DNA of 64,000 bases from JAJTCH01 sp040386195 (GTDB taxonomy: Bacteria > Pseudomonadota > Alphaproteobacteria > Rickettsiales > UBA1997). Of this stretch, positions 42,458 to 51,105 are shown one piece after another. Numbering within the stretch: position 1 is the first letter of the stretch; each line of letters starts with the position of its first letter. The stretch is from positions 1 to 64,000 of the forward strand of contig JAZKFV010000021.1 in NCBI GenBank assembly GCA_040386195.1, in the 5' to 3' direction. The position numbers were made by a program, and so were the translations under genes. The notes beneath the pieces were generated by a model. The model searched no databases, had not been told where the DNA came from, and worked only from the letters and a program-made list of their open reading frames with translations.

Positions 42458-44047
42458 CTAAACCATTTTTCTAGCATCAAGAATTTCTTCCCAATCCGAA
42501 ATTTTAATTTTCCCCTCACCGCCCTGCTCGTTTAAAAAGCCTAATTCCAAAGCTGCTGATTTTAAAGTGCCACCAGTTTTGTGAGCGTGTTTGGCAATTT
42601 TTGCAGCGTTGTCGTAGCCGATATATGGATTAAGCGCAGTGACTAACATCAAAGATTGTTCAAGCAATTGTTTGATGCGCGCCTCATTAGCTTCTATTCC
42701 AACTAAACAATTATCAATAAAGCTGTTAATGCCATCAGAAAGCAAATTGATTGACTCCACAACATTACGAATAATCATCGGACGAAACACATTCAACTCA
42801 AAATGCCCTTGCATTCCACCAGTTGTAACTGCCACATTATTGCCAATCACTTGGCAAGCAATCATAGTTAAGGCTTCACATTGCGTTGGATTAACTTTTC
42901 CAGGCATAATTGAAGATCCGGGTTCGTTTTCAGGAAGAGAAATTTCTCCTAAACCAGAACGCGGACCAGAGGCTAGAAAGCGAATGTCGTTGGCAATTTT
43001 CATTGTGGCTGCGGCTAGGCTGTTAAAGGAGCCGGAGAGTTGCACCAAATCATCATTACATCCCAAAGCGGTAAATTTATTGGGATGAGTGTGAAATAAT
43101 CCGTCAGTTTCTTGAAGGGCGATTCTAAAAAAGCTACTTTCTTTAATTTTAAACATTCCATTCTCAGCGCGAACTCTGGCAAAATCTAATTCGCCAAGTT
43201 TGTTATATAAATTTTTAATACCACTAACAACGCTTACTTGCTGAGCAAATTCTTCAGCAAATTTTGGATGGCAATTGAGTCCCGTTCCAACCGCAGTGCC
43301 GCCTTGCGCCAAAAAATGAACTTGCAAAAGACTTTGAGAAATATTCAACATTGCATTAGAAATTTGCACTTTATAAGCGCCAAATTCTTGTCCTAAAGTG
43401 ACTGGTGTTGCATCTTGCGTGTGAGTTCTACCAATTTTTACAATCGCTTTAAACTCATTTTCTTTTTTGGCTAATTCATTATTAAATCTTGCTAATGTTG
43501 GTAAAAGTTTTTCATAAACCGCTAGAACAGATGCAATGTTCATCGCCGTTGGAAAAGTGTCATTAGAACTTTGCCCTAAATTACAATGATCGTTAGGATG
43601 AACCGGCGATTTTCCGCCTTTGGCGCCAGTTGCCTTTTCATTGGCAACTGAAGCGATAACTTCATTAACATTCATATTAGTTTGCGTGCCCGAGCCAGTT
43701 TGCCAGACAACTAATGGAAAATGGTGAGCGTAGAAATTTTTAAAATCCGCTAAAATAAAATCAACCGCGTCAGCAATTTTATCAGCAATATCGGCGGAGA
43801 ATTTTTTGAATTCAGTTGAAGACGGATCTTGCTTCATTAATTCTTTATTAGTCAGTGCCGCAGCTTTCTTGATATAAAGCATTGCACGAATAACTTCTTT
43901 GGGCATTTTGTGTCCAGCATTGTCAGTGCAAATTGGAAAGTTCTGAACTGAACGCTGAGTTTGCGCGCCGTAATAAGCATCAGCTGGCACTTGAATTTCT
44001 CCGAATGAATCGGTTTCAATGCGGAAGTTTTTTGTATTTGAAGTCAT
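42458..44047 (-). CDS. fumC: fumarate hydratase class II with internal insertion
   Basis: A 529-residue class II fumarase, which adds water to fumarate in the TCA cycle. Motifs GAQTQRSVQNF, QTGSGTQTNMNVNEV, KIGRTHTQDATP and the signature GSSIMPGKVNPTQCEA are intact. It is about 65 residues longer than E. coli FumC. Most of this is a block of about 40 residues (LYNKLGELDFARVRAENGMF and onward to GLFHT) inserted where other FumC proteins read directly into the xPNKFxAL segment near the active site. The insertion keeps the frame and contains no stop. Small N- and C-terminal extensions make up the remainder. It sits between gltX and trxB in a minus-strand run. Confidence 0.93.
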   Translation of the reverse strand: MTSNTKNFRIETDSFGEIQVPADAYYGAQTQRSVQNFPICTDNAGHKMPKEVIRAMLYIKKAAALTNKELMKQDPSSTEFKKFSADIADKIADAVDFILADFKNFYAHHFPLVVWQTGSGTQTNMNVNEVIASVANEKATGAKGGKSPVHPNDHCNLGQSSNDTFPTAMNIASVLAVYEKLLPTLARFNNELAKKENEFKAIVKIGRTHTQDATPVTLGQEFGAYKVQISNAMLNISQSLLQVHFLAQGGTAVGTGLNCHPKFAEEFAQQVSVVSGIKNLYNKLGELDFARVRAENGMFKIKESSFFRIALQETDGLFHTHPNKFTALGCNDDLVQLSGSFNSLAAATMKIANDIRFLASGPRSGLGEISLPENEPGSSIMPGKVNPTQCEALTMIACQVIGNNVAVTTGGMQGHFELNVFRPMIIRNVVESINLLSDGINSFIDNCLVGIEANEARIKQLLEQSLMLVTALNPYIGYDNAAKIAKHAHKTGGTLKSAALELGFLNEQGGEGKIKISDWEEILDARKMV

Positions 44048-44061
44048 AATTAATTGATAAT

Positions 44062-45486
44062 TTAAAGTGATAAAACAAAGTTAATTCTTTTAGAAATTTC
44101 ATCTTTCCCTAAAATTTCTACTACATCAAAAACCCCACCAGCTGAAGCTGAAGAGAAGGTTAAGGCAATTCTGAGTGCTGGTCCAAAATCTTTTATTTTT
44201 AAATTTTTAGCAGCAGCAAAATTATTAAACGCATCTTTAATTCCGTCGTGATTCCAATTTTCAATTGCACTTAAAACTGCTTTTAATTCCATCAATAAAT
44301 CGGTTTTGCTTTTGATAATTTCTAAATCTTTTTCATCTAAATTTTTGGTGAAGCCATCAGCATAAACCATTGCCGGCTCAATTAAATCGCTAATTTTTAT
44401 AGCTCGTTCTTTGATAAATTTTAAAGCACGAATAATTTTTACTTTGTCATCCTGAGTGTAGCGAAGGATCTCAGTATGTTGGGCGAGATCCTTCGCTTTG
44501 CTCAGGATGACAGCCAACAATTCTTCTTCGGATTTTTCTTTAATGTAATGTTTATTCAAATTATCCAACTTAGCAAAATCAAACCGCGCCGGGCTTTTGC
44601 CAACATTCTCTAAACCAAACCACTCAATTGCCTGAGCATCAGAAATAATTTCTTCATTGCCGTGCGACCAACCTAATCTTAATAAATAATTTCGCAGCGC
44701 TTCCGGCAAATAACCCATTTCTTGATATTCCATCACCGAAGTTGCGCCGTGGCGTTTGGACATTTTGGTGCCATCGCTTCCGTAGATTAAAGGAATGTGA
44801 GCGAACTGGGGAACATTCCAATTCATTGCTTGATAAATAATTTTTTGGCGGAAAGCATTGGTTAAATGATCGTCGCCTCTAATGATGTGAGAAATATTCA
44901 TATCGTGATCGTCAACCACAACAGCCAACATATAAGTTGGCGTGCCGTCGGAGCGCAGCATTACCAAATCATCTAACTCAGAATTTGCAACTCTCACCTC
45001 GCCTTGCACTAGGTCTTTAATCACAGTTTCACCATCAATTGGTGCTTTGATTCTGATTACTGGTTTTACTAAGCTGGTTTGTGATTGTGATTTATTTCTC
45101 CACTCACTTTTAAAACGAAAAACAGTATTATCTCCTTTGGCTTTTTTTTCTGCTGCCGCGCGCATTTCTTCCAATTCTTCAGCAGAAGTATAACAATAAT
45201 AAGCCTGATCTTTTTCTAATAATTCCAACGCAACTTTTTTGTGGCGCTCAAGATTTTTTGATTGCAAAACAATTTCATCATCATGTTTTAACCCAAGCCA
45301 TGAAAGCCCATCAACTATAGCTTGAACCGCTTCATCAGTTGATCTTTTTTGATCGGTATCTTCGATTCTTAAAAGAAATTTTCCACCATTATGTTTGGCA
45401 AAGAGATAATTAAATAATGCAGTTCTTGCGCCGCCAATATGCAAAAATCCAGTTGGTGAGGGAGCAAAACGAGTGATGATTGTCAT
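44062..45486 (-). CDS. gltX: glutamate-tRNA ligase with in-frame palindromic repeat
   Basis: A 474-residue class I synthetase: ITRFAPSPTGFLHIGGARTA carries the HIGH-type motif, GTKMSKRHGAT carries the KMSKS motif, and IRGDDHLTNAF and the C-terminal anticodon domain are present. ATG 45486 is chosen; an upstream ATG at 45525 adds only non-family residues. A 66-base palindromic element (44446-44511) is inserted in frame and adds 22 residues (VILSKAKDLAQHTEILRYTQ and DD) to a surface segment after the catalytic domain. In the family this place is variable, so the enzyme may tolerate it. Confidence 0.94.
   Translation of the reverse strand: MTIITRFAPSPTGFLHIGGARTALFNYLFAKHNGGKFLLRIEDTDQKRSTDEAVQAIVDGLSWLGLKHDDEIVLQSKNLERHKKVALELLEKDQAYYCYTSAEELEEMRAAAEKKAKGDNTVFRFKSEWRNKSQSQTSLVKPVIRIKAPIDGETVIKDLVQGEVRVANSELDDLVMLRSDGTPTYMLAVVVDDHDMNISHIIRGDDHLTNAFRQKIIYQAMNWNVPQFAHIPLIYGSDGTKMSKRHGATSVMEYQEMGYLPEALRNYLLRLGWSHGNEEIISDAQAIEWFGLENVGKSPARFDFAKLDNLNKHYIKEKSEEELLAVILSKAKDLAQHTEILRYTQDDKVKIIRALKFIKERAIKISDLIEPAMVYADGFTKNLDEKDLEIIKSKTDLLMELKAVLSAIENWNHDGIKDAFNNFAAAKNLKIKDFGPALRIALTFSSASAGGVFDVVEILGKDEISKRINFVLSL
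44446..44511. repeat. 66-bp palindromic repeat inserted in gltX frame
   Basis: GTCATCCTGAGTGTAGCGAA pairs with TTCGCTTTGCTCAGGATGAC with a few mismatches, and GGATCTC pairs with GAGATCC inside. It matches the intergenic copy at 41421-41486 in length and ends. 66 is a multiple of three and the element has an open frame, so it extends GltX by 22 residues. This is the behaviour described for Rickettsia palindromic elements. Confidence 0.92.
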
Positions 45487-45552
45487 TAATAATTTGTTTA
45501 TTTTTTTTGGATCACAACAATTCACTAAAGCAAATTGTAATTGATTAAATTG

Positions 45553-45605
45553 TTGACTTAAATTGGTATTAAATAGAATATATTTTTCTTCTTGTGAGCG
45601 CTCAC
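45553..45605 (+). promoter_or_regulatory. promoter-like boxes plus perfect GTGAGCGCTCAC palindrome
   Basis: TTGACT (45553-45558) and TAGAAT (45574-45579) resemble a sigma-70 promoter with a short 15-base spacer. Just downstream is GTGAGCGCTCAC (45594-45605), a perfect 12-base palindrome with flanking TT before it. Its placement at the expected transcript start fits an operator for a repressor. It precedes the PilB/GspE ATPase gene. Boxes are seen; function is inferred. Confidence 0.4.
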
Positions 45606-45650
45606 CATATATTACCGAAACTTTAAAATAAATAACAATTTCTTGAGGCT

Positions 45651-47384
45651 ATGACTAAGAATATTGATAATTCTGATATTAAAAATTCTCCAATTAACTC
45701 TGGTGATATAGGCTCTCGATTATTAGAAAAAAAAGTTATCTCTGAAGATCAATTAAATGTTGCTCTTAAAGAACAAATCAGAACTCAAAATAAAAAAACC
45801 ATTGGCGCTATTTTGGTTGATATGGGCGTTATCAGTGAAGGCGCACTTGGTGAAATTTTGAACGAATCTTCCGGTATTAAAAAATTTGATATCAAAGCTT
45901 CAATCATTGACCCAAGATTAGTCAAAAAAGTTTCCAAAGATTTTGCCACTCGCAATAAATTAATCCCAGTTTCTTACGCCAAAAATGAAGTGACTATCGC
46001 AATGTCCGATGTTTTTGATATTGTTGCGATTGATCAAGTTAAAAGATTTTTCCCACCTCATTTTGCCATTCATCCGGTCTATGCTTCCGAGCCTGATATT
46101 ATACAAGCCATTGACCAATATTATGGTTATGAAATGTCAATCGAAGGAATTTTAAAAGAGATTGAGAGTGGTGATGTAACTGCTGATGAAAATCAGTTGA
46201 AAGGCGATTATAAAAGCCCGATGGTGCGCTTAGTTGATTCAATTTTAACTGACGCAGTTCATAGCGGCGCATCAGATTTGCACTTTGAACCAGAAGCATT
46301 ATTTCTGAGAATTCGTTATCGCATTGATGGCAAAATGGTGCAAATTAGAAGTATTCACAAAGATTATTGGTCATCAATTGCAGTTAGAATTAAAATTATT
46401 TCAGGAATGAATATTGCTGAAAATAGAAAGCCGCAAGATGGTCGAATGAACTCCGAAATTTTAGGCAGAAAAATTGATTTTCGGGTTTCAACTCAGCCAA
46501 CTATTCATGGCGAAAATATTGTGATGCGTATTTTGGATGAGAAAAAATCAATCCTTTCTTTAGAATCGCTTGGTTTTACAACTCACGGAATTAATTTAAT
46601 CAAAAAACTTATCCAAAGACCAGAAGGCGTTATAATTATGACTGGCCCAACTGGCTCAGGCAAAACTACCACGCTTTATACTCTTCTTAATTATATCAAC
46701 TCGATTGATAAAAATATTATGACTTTGGAAGATCCAGTCGAATATCGCATTCCACTGATCAGACAATCAAATATTAAAAGTGAAGTGGGAATGGATTTTG
46801 CTTCCGGTATCAGATCTTTACTCAGACAAGATCCGGATGTTATTTTGGTTGGAGAAATTAGAGATAAAGACACTGCCATCACCGCCATTCAAGCCGCAAT
46901 GACTGGTCACCAAGTTTATAGCTCGCTACATACTAACGACGCTCTTGGTGCAATTCCGCGTTTGATGAATATGGGAGTTCCCAATTATTTAATGGGCGGC
47001 ACTTTAATTTGCGTTATCGCACAAAGATTGGCTAGAAAAATTTGTATTCATTGCAAAGTTGAAGAACCAATCAGCACTTTTGATCGGCGCATCATTGGTG
47101 AAAAATATCATAATATTAAAAATTTATGCAAAGGCGCTGGCTGCGAAAAATGTGGTGGATCAGGTTATAAAGGGCGAATCGTTATCGCTGAAATTCTACC
47201 TTTTGATCGCGAGTTAGACGAATTAGTAGCCAATGGCACTAGTCGAAAAGATATGTATGATTACATTATTAAAAAAGGCTTTGTGCCTATGGCTGAAGAT
47301 GGAATTCAAAAAGTAATCAGCGGAGTTACTGATATTAAAGAATTAATGCGAGTGGTTGATATGACTGATCGGATTGATATTTAG
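45651..47384 (+). CDS. PilB/GspE-family secretion ATPase
   Basis: A 577-residue hexameric ATPase of type IV pilus or type II secretion systems. Residues about 20-150 are the MshE/GspE N-terminal domain (GSRLLEKKVISEDQLNVAL). The ATPase core has GPTGSGKTTTLYTLL (Walker A, about 327-341), the Asp box, LRQDPDVILVGEIRD (Walker B) and TGHQVYSSLHTNDA (His box). A zinc site of two CxxC pairs (CIHC, CEKC) follows. PilB and GspE cannot be told apart by motif alone. RBS TGAGG is 5 to 9 bases before the ATG. None of the other pilus or secretion genes is nearby, so it is an isolated component. Confidence 0.9.
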   Translation: MTKNIDNSDIKNSPINSGDIGSRLLEKKVISEDQLNVALKEQIRTQNKKTIGAILVDMGVISEGALGEILNESSGIKKFDIKASIIDPRLVKKVSKDFATRNKLIPVSYAKNEVTIAMSDVFDIVAIDQVKRFFPPHFAIHPVYASEPDIIQAIDQYYGYEMSIEGILKEIESGDVTADENQLKGDYKSPMVRLVDSILTDAVHSGASDLHFEPEALFLRIRYRIDGKMVQIRSIHKDYWSSIAVRIKIISGMNIAENRKPQDGRMNSEILGRKIDFRVSTQPTIHGENIVMRILDEKKSILSLESLGFTTHGINLIKKLIQRPEGVIIMTGPTGSGKTTTLYTLLNYINSIDKNIMTLEDPVEYRIPLIRQSNIKSEVGMDFASGIRSLLRQDPDVILVGEIRDKDTAITAIQAAMTGHQVYSSLHTNDALGAIPRLMNMGVPNYLMGGTLICVIAQRLARKICIHCKVEEPISTFDRRIIGEKYHNIKNLCKGAGCEKCGGSGYKGRIVIAEILPFDRELDELVANGTSRKDMYDYIIKKGFVPMAEDGIQKVISGVTDIKELMRVVDMTDRIDI

Positions 47385-47442
47385 AATTTAGTAAATAGAT
47401 AGTGGGAAGTTAAAAGTTTTAATTATTTTTTTAAATAACAAA

Positions 47443-47838
47443 GTGCAATATAAATCAAATACTAGCGGAGTTGAAGTTTTAGTCAGCCCGGAATATGTCG
47501 ACAGCCAAGTTCGCAACAATAATAGTTTTTTTGTTTGGGCATATCATGTTGAAATCGAAAATAAAAGTTCTGAAACTTTACAGCTGGTGAATCGTTATTG
47601 GAAAATTATCGACGAAACAGGTGTAGTTCAAGAAATTAGCGGTCTTGGCGCGGTTGGCGAACAACCAATTTTAGCTCCTAATGATAATTTTAAATATAGC
47701 AGCGGCGTTCATTTGCGTCACCCTTCTGGAATTATGAGTGGTCATTACGGAATGAAAAGACCGAACGGAGAAATTATTAAAGTTGAAATTCCAGCTTTTT
47801 CGTTAGATGTTCCCAGCCTCCAATCAGTAGTTAATTAG
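47443..47838 (+). CDS. apaG: ApaG-family protein
   Basis: A 131-residue protein with the ApaG/DUF525 fold: FFVWAYHVEIENKSSETLQL, NRYWKIIDETG, VVQEISGLGAVGEQP, and the HLRHPSGIMSGHYGM region that matches the family end. The family has an Ig-like fold related to CBS-type and protein-binding modules; its exact role is uncertain. It starts with GTG 47443, there being no ATG in frame nearby. It runs into the 3' end of lpxD with eight bases of overlap, tail to tail. Confidence 0.9.
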   Translation: MQYKSNTSGVEVLVSPEYVDSQVRNNNSFFVWAYHVEIENKSSETLQLVNRYWKIIDETGVVQEISGLGAVGEQPILAPNDNFKYSSGVHLRHPSGIMSGHYGMKRPNGEIIKVEIPAFSLDVPSLQSVVN

Positions 47839-48868
47839 ATTTTTTGAACATTTGTAATAATTTAATATTCATCCGATGCCAATCTTTAATCGGCATCGCT
47901 GGAATTCCACCAACTGACTGCATTGGCGCTATTGATTTACCAACTCCACTAGCGCCAGCAATTTTGGCTCCATCGCCGATTTCTATGTGACCAACAATAT
48001 TAGCGCTGCCGCCAATTTGTACAAATTTACCAATCTTAGTGCTGCCGGCAATGGCGGCGCATCCAGCAATCACAGTTCCCTCACCAATAATAACATTGTG
48101 ACCAATTTGCACCATATTATCAATTTTCACCTGTTTGCCAATCACAGTATTACCAATTGCTCCGCGATCTATGCAAGTTCCAGCACCAATCTCAGCAAAA
48201 TCGCCAATCTCAACAATTCCCAGCTGAAGAATTTTTTGTAACTGACCATCATTATAAGCAAAACCAAAACCATCTTGCCCAATTTTTGCACCATTATGAA
48301 TAATAACATTATCACCAATAAGACAATGCGAGATCGCCACTACAGCGTTTATGACAGTTGCGTGACCAATTTGGCAATCGTCCCCAATCACACAATTAGC
48401 GCCAATAAAGCAGTTATTACCAATTTTAACATTTTCACCAATAATCGCTCCAGCCTTTATTATTGAGCCTTCGCCAATTATTGCTGATTTGGCAATTACC
48501 GCTTGGGAAGAAATTTTTTCTGCCAAATCGTAATGTTTTTTATCATTATAAAATTGTGATAAAAATTTTCCGTAAGCAAAATATGGATTAGCATTAACAA
48601 TGGCGATCATTGTTTTTGGCGCTTTGCTCACTGATTTTTCTTCCATAAAACAAAAGCCTGCTTTGCTATCTAAAAATTTTTCTAAATAAGTTGCAGAGTG
48701 AAAAAATGAAATTTCATTTTCATTGGCATTTTCAATAGTGGCAACATCGTAAATTTTTTTGTTTAAATCATAGTTTGAATTTTCCGGCAATTTTGAGCCA
48801 GTAATTTCAAGCACTTGGGCTAAAGTAAAAAATTCTTTTTTTCGGCTAAAAAAGTTTTTATTGATCAT
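47831..48868 (-). CDS. lpxD: UDP-3-O-acylglucosamine N-acyltransferase LpxD
   Basis: A 345-residue trimeric acyltransferase that adds the N-linked acyl chain in lipid A synthesis. The N-terminal uridine-binding domain (about 1-110) is followed by a left-handed beta helix of hexapeptide repeats, with IIGENVKIGNNCFIGANC and HNVIIGEGTVIAGCAAIAG. The catalytic His is in IVAISHCLIG or the next repeat with NGAKIG. Length is normal. Its presence implies a lipid A-based outer membrane. The neighbouring lpxA or fabZ genes are not in the window. Confidence 0.94.
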   Translation of the reverse strand: MINKNFFSRKKEFFTLAQVLEITGSKLPENSNYDLNKKIYDVATIENANENEISFFHSATYLEKFLDSKAGFCFMEEKSVSKAPKTMIAIVNANPYFAYGKFLSQFYNDKKHYDLAEKISSQAVIAKSAIIGEGSIIKAGAIIGENVKIGNNCFIGANCVIGDDCQIGHATVINAVVAISHCLIGDNVIIHNGAKIGQDGFGFAYNDGQLQKILQLGIVEIGDFAEIGAGTCIDRGAIGNTVIGKQVKIDNMVQIGHNVIIGEGTVIAGCAAIAGSTKIGKFVQIGGSANIVGHIEIGDGAKIAGASGVGKSIAPMQSVGGIPAMPIKDWHRMNIKLLQMFKKSN

Positions 48869-48922
48869 TTTATTTTTTAAAAATTGATTTTTTGAGGTTT
48901 GTTTATAAGCTCCAACGCCTTT

Positions 48923-48930
48923 GTTATACT
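48923..48930 (+). promoter_or_regulatory. extended -10 promoter for tgt
   Basis: TGTTATACT in the leader matches an extended -10 (TGnTATAAT with one mismatch). The -35 region upstream is weak (TTTATA). It lies 19 bases before the tgt start codon. Confidence 0.4.
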
Positions 48931-48948
48931 ATTAATAAATTAAAAATA

Positions 48949-50064
48949 ATGTCAAAATTTTCTTTCAATTTAAAAGCCAGCGATGGCAATGCTCGCAGAG
49001 GCGAAGTGCAAACTGCTCACGGCACAATTCAAACTCCAGCTTTTATGCCAGTTGGAACTTGCGCCACAGTTAAGGCAATGAAAAATGATGATGTAAAAAA
49101 ATCCGGCGCTGAAATTATTTTAGGAAATACTTATCATTTAATGCTGCGCCCTGGAGCTGATTTAATTGCCGAGCTTGGCGGTTTGCATAAATTTATGAAT
49201 TGGGACAAACCAATCTTAACTGATTCAGGAGGCTTTCAGGTTATGTCTTTGGCAGGTATTCGCAAAATAACTGATAATGGCGCTGAATTTTCTTCACATA
49301 TTGACGGCACAAAATATTTGCTAACTCCGGAATATTCGATGGAAATTCAACATAAATTAGGCAGCGATATCACCATGATTTTTGATGAATGCATCGCTTA
49401 TCCGGCAAGTGAGGAAGATGCGCGCAAAGCTATGACTCGCTCTCTGGCTTGGGCACAAAGATCAAAAGATGCTTTTGTTAAAAGAGATGGTTATGGATTA
49501 TTTGGCATTGTTCAAGGGGTGATTTATGAAAATCTGCGCAAAGAATCAGCTTTGGGATTAATTGATATTGGCTTTGATGGCTATGCAATTGGCGGTTTGG
49601 CGGTTGGCGAAGGGCAAGAATTAATGTTTCAAACTCTTGATTTTACTACGCCATTTTTGCCTCAAGATAAACCGCGCTATTTAATGGGAGTTGGCAAACC
49701 TAGCGATATTATTGGCGCGGTAGCTCGTGGTGTTGATATGTTTGATTGTGTAATTCCAACTCGTTCAGGAAGAAATGGTCAGGCTTTTGTTGCTAGCGGA
49801 ACGATTAATATTAAAAATGCCCGCTATAAAAACGATTCAAAACCATTAGAAGAAAATTGCGCTTGCACCGCTTGTCAAAACCACAGCCGCGCTTATTTGC
49901 ATCATCTGGTTAAAGCCAATGAAATTTTAGGCGCAATGTTGATGACTGAGCATAATATTTTTTATTATCAAAGTTTGATGGGGAAAATTAGAGAGGCAAT
50001 TGAGAATGGAACTTTTAAACAATTGGTTGTCCAGCCGGGTTTGGCTCAGGATGATGCTCAGTAA
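48949..50064 (+). CDS. tgt: queuine tRNA-ribosyltransferase
   Basis: A 371-residue enzyme that exchanges guanine for preQ1 at the wobble base of GUN tRNAs. It has RRGEVQTAHGTIQTPAFMPV, LTDSGGFQVMSL with the catalytic Asp, FDECIAYPA, GVGKPSDIIGAVARGVDMFD (second Asp) and the zinc site CAxCxxC...H (CACTACQNHSRAYLHHL). ATG 48949 is preferred to an earlier in-frame TTG because the family N terminus begins there. It forms a functional pair with queF at 25426. Its last 50 bases overlap the virB11 3' end on the other strand. Confidence 0.95.
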   Translation: MSKFSFNLKASDGNARRGEVQTAHGTIQTPAFMPVGTCATVKAMKNDDVKKSGAEIILGNTYHLMLRPGADLIAELGGLHKFMNWDKPILTDSGGFQVMSLAGIRKITDNGAEFSSHIDGTKYLLTPEYSMEIQHKLGSDITMIFDECIAYPASEEDARKAMTRSLAWAQRSKDAFVKRDGYGLFGIVQGVIYENLRKESALGLIDIGFDGYAIGGLAVGEGQELMFQTLDFTTPFLPQDKPRYLMGVGKPSDIIGAVARGVDMFDCVIPTRSGRNGQAFVASGTINIKNARYKNDSKPLEENCACTACQNHSRAYLHHLVKANEILGAMLMTEHNIFYYQSLMGKIREAIENGTFKQLVVQPGLAQDDAQ

Positions 50065-51085
50065 TTGCATCTGCAACTGCTGATGCCTTATGAGCTTTGC
50101 GATTTTCCCAAGCTTTAAAATATATTTCCGAAACAAAGCGAACCCCTTTTTCACCGCGTTTTAGCTGCACAACAATATCAACAACATTTTTAATATAGCC
50201 GAGAATTTCCGATGGCGACATTCCTAATCCGGCTTGCATAACCATCAATTTGAGTTGCTCTAAAGCCATTTTTGGAGTGTCAGCGTGTAGAGTAGAAATT
50301 GACCCGGGATGACCAGTATTAATAGCGCGCAAAAAACTAAATGCTTCCGAACCGCGCAATTCACCAACAATAATTCGCTCTGGTCTTAAGCGCAGGCAAG
50401 CTTCAATCAAATCTTGAGTATTAACTTTTGCCCTACCCTGACCACCTTTGGAAGAAATCAGATGAACTCGATTGGGGTGAGTGTTCAGATCAATTTCCCT
50501 TGCATCTTCAACAGTGATTAATCTTTCTTCGTGAGGAATGGTGCGAATCATCGCGTTGGTAAAAGTGGTTTTACCAGTTGAAGTTCCACCTGAGATGATA
50601 ATATTTTTTTTATATAAAACTGCCCGCTGTAAAAAATCTTTAATTCTTCCCAACCTCAATAGTTTCATTAAAATTAAATCGTTTTTATCTTCAATGCTGC
50701 CAATTGACGCGCTGTTAAAAGCGCCCATTTTTTCATAATCATCCAAACTCCATTTGATGCTCGATTGTTTACGAATTGACATCACCACACAGCCAACTTC
50801 GCAAGCGGGCGGAAAAACAATTTGAATACGATAACCAGCCGGAAGAGTTGCTGATAAAAGCGGCTCTTCTTCACTAATTCTTTGTTCAGTTGATTGGGCA
50901 ATTAGACGGGCGAGAGATTTTAAATGTTCAAAATCAAAAGCAGGCATTTCGTGGCGCACCATATCACCTTTAATTTCCACCCAAACTTCTCCGGGGCGAT
51001 TAACTGATACTTCACTAACTCCCTCTTGATCGAGAATTTGTTTTAAAGGCAGAAGATAGGAATCTAACGCAGCAACACTTCTCAT
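50015..51085 (-). CDS. virB11: VirB11-family type IV secretion ATPase
   Basis: A 356-residue hexameric traffic ATPase. The N-terminal domain contains VSEVSVNRPGEVWVEIKGDM, and the ATPase domain has GGTSTGKTTFTNAMI (Walker A, about residues 170-184), LRPERIIVGELRGSEAF (Walker B) and TGHPGSISTLHADT. It supplies energy for T4SS assembly or substrate transfer. In Rickettsiales the rvh T4SS is scattered in several clusters, so a lone virB11 is not surprising. No other VirB gene is close. It could serve to export candidates such as the OTU/UIM or ankyrin proteins; that is inference. Confidence 0.92.
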   Translation of the reverse strand: MRSVAALDSYLLPLKQILDQEGVSEVSVNRPGEVWVEIKGDMVRHEMPAFDFEHLKSLARLIAQSTEQRISEEEPLLSATLPAGYRIQIVFPPACEVGCVVMSIRKQSSIKWSLDDYEKMGAFNSASIGSIEDKNDLILMKLLRLGRIKDFLQRAVLYKKNIIISGGTSTGKTTFTNAMIRTIPHEERLITVEDAREIDLNTHPNRVHLISSKGGQGRAKVNTQDLIEACLRLRPERIIVGELRGSEAFSFLRAINTGHPGSISTLHADTPKMALEQLKLMVMQAGLGMSPSEILGYIKNVVDIVVQLKRGEKGVRFVSEIYFKAWENRKAHKASAVADAITEHHPEPNPAGQPIV

Positions 51086-51105
51086 TTAAATTATTCCCAA
51101 AATTA

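Noticed and set aside
42639..43088. Plus-strand open frame of 149 codons in fumC
   Set aside because: Exactly opposite conserved FumC motifs; a shadow of the real gene.
48923..48950. Upstream start giving a longer Tgt
   Set aside because: The extra residues do not match the family and the promoter-like -10 lies inside that stretch.
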